Below are positions 43,478 to 43,562 of a stretch of 43,562 nucleotides of DNA, one piece after another; position 1 is the first letter of the stretch, and each line of letters opens with the position of its first letter. The notes beneath the pieces are model-generated. The model was not told the DNA's origin, ran no database searches, and saw nothing but the letters and a program-made list of their open reading frames with translations. The DNA comes from Immundisolibacterales bacterium. Its GTDB lineage: Bacteria > Pseudomonadota > Gammaproteobacteria > HK1. The stretch lies in contig JAPOPW010000035.1 in NCBI GenBank assembly GCA_026712715.1, forward strand, positions 1 to 43,562, given 5' to 3'. The position numbers and the translations under genes are program-made.

Positions 43478-43478
43478 T
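43473..43478 (+). promoter_or_regulatory. TATAAT box, possible -10
   Basis: A perfect TATAAT lies 38 bases before the next start codon. There is no good -35 at the expected distance, so it is only a candidate promoter. Confidence 0.35.
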
Positions 43479-43515
43479 TCAGTTGCTTGAGCTGGATCTA
43501 ACCAGGAGCCAGACG

Positions 43516-43562
43516 GTGACAGAATGTAACCACGAAGCGTTCTCGTTTTCAAACTGCCGCAA
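43516..43562 (+). CDS. Start of a further element gene (cut by window end)
   Basis: GTG 43516 is preceded by CAGGAG (43503-43508) and opens 15 codons (TECNHEAFSFSNCR) that run off the window. The two cysteines hint at a zinc-binding N-terminus. Too little is visible to identify it. Confidence 0.4.
   Translation, partial: MTECNHEAFSFSNCR

Overview
The window is a high-GC stretch of a proteobacterial chromosome, most likely a gammaproteobacterium. The clues are a MutH endonuclease, the gene order mfd - csiV - methylthioinosine phosphorylase, a 13/14-subunit-type nuo operon, MlaA, and a VC_2705-type symporter paired with a DUF4212 partner. The first nine bases match the end of an Illumina adapter, so the left edge looks like a contig end and nuoG is cut there. 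I cannot name the genus.

Layout. 1-9192: nuoG (partial) to nuoN, the membrane arm of complex I, tightly packed on the + strand. 9239-9837: a histidine-rich exported protein with its own promoter-like site and hairpin. 9956-11119 (-): a GlxA/GbdR-type AraC regulator, then a 365-base gap with an AT-rich patch. 11485-17312 (-): an overlapping operon of CBS-domain protein, histone-deacetylase-like amidohydrolase and YejA-YejB-YejE peptide importer genes, with no YejF ATPase. 17531-18505: a quinone oxidoreductase. 18701-19820 (-): a sugar-ABC ATPase beside a decapitated permease. 19959-23288: icd, mlaA, a DUF815 remnant and the thioinosine phosphorylase. 23410-29129 (-): csiV, mfd and a phosphopantetheinyl transferase. 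29135-30097: a DapF-like protein without the catalytic cysteines. 30218-33110 (-): a coupled operon of a membrane protein, thiL C-part, pgpA, thiL N-part and mutH. 33352-35464 (-): symporter and DUF4212. 35876-40096: an unknown protein, a 76-residue glycine-zipper/poly-serine peptide, three tandem small two-helix membrane proteins (the middle one frameshifted) and an S9 peptidase. 40229 to the end: a phage gp13-like protein, tyrosine integrase, AlpA-type regulator, winged-helix protein and small unknown genes, which is the left part of an integrated element running out of the window.

The two most interesting places are these. (1) Thiamine-monophosphate kinase is present as two separate, overlapping-operon genes, and each lacks motifs that the other keeps. 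This suggests a two-subunit ThiL. (2) The 36.9-40.1 kb locus couples a small glycine-zipper peptide ending in ten serines with three paralogous mini-membrane proteins and a secreted-type S9 peptidase. It may be an undescribed peptide (bacteriocin-like) or envelope system. The cysteine-less DapF is a third. All functional statements rest on reading motifs by eye; no database search was run.
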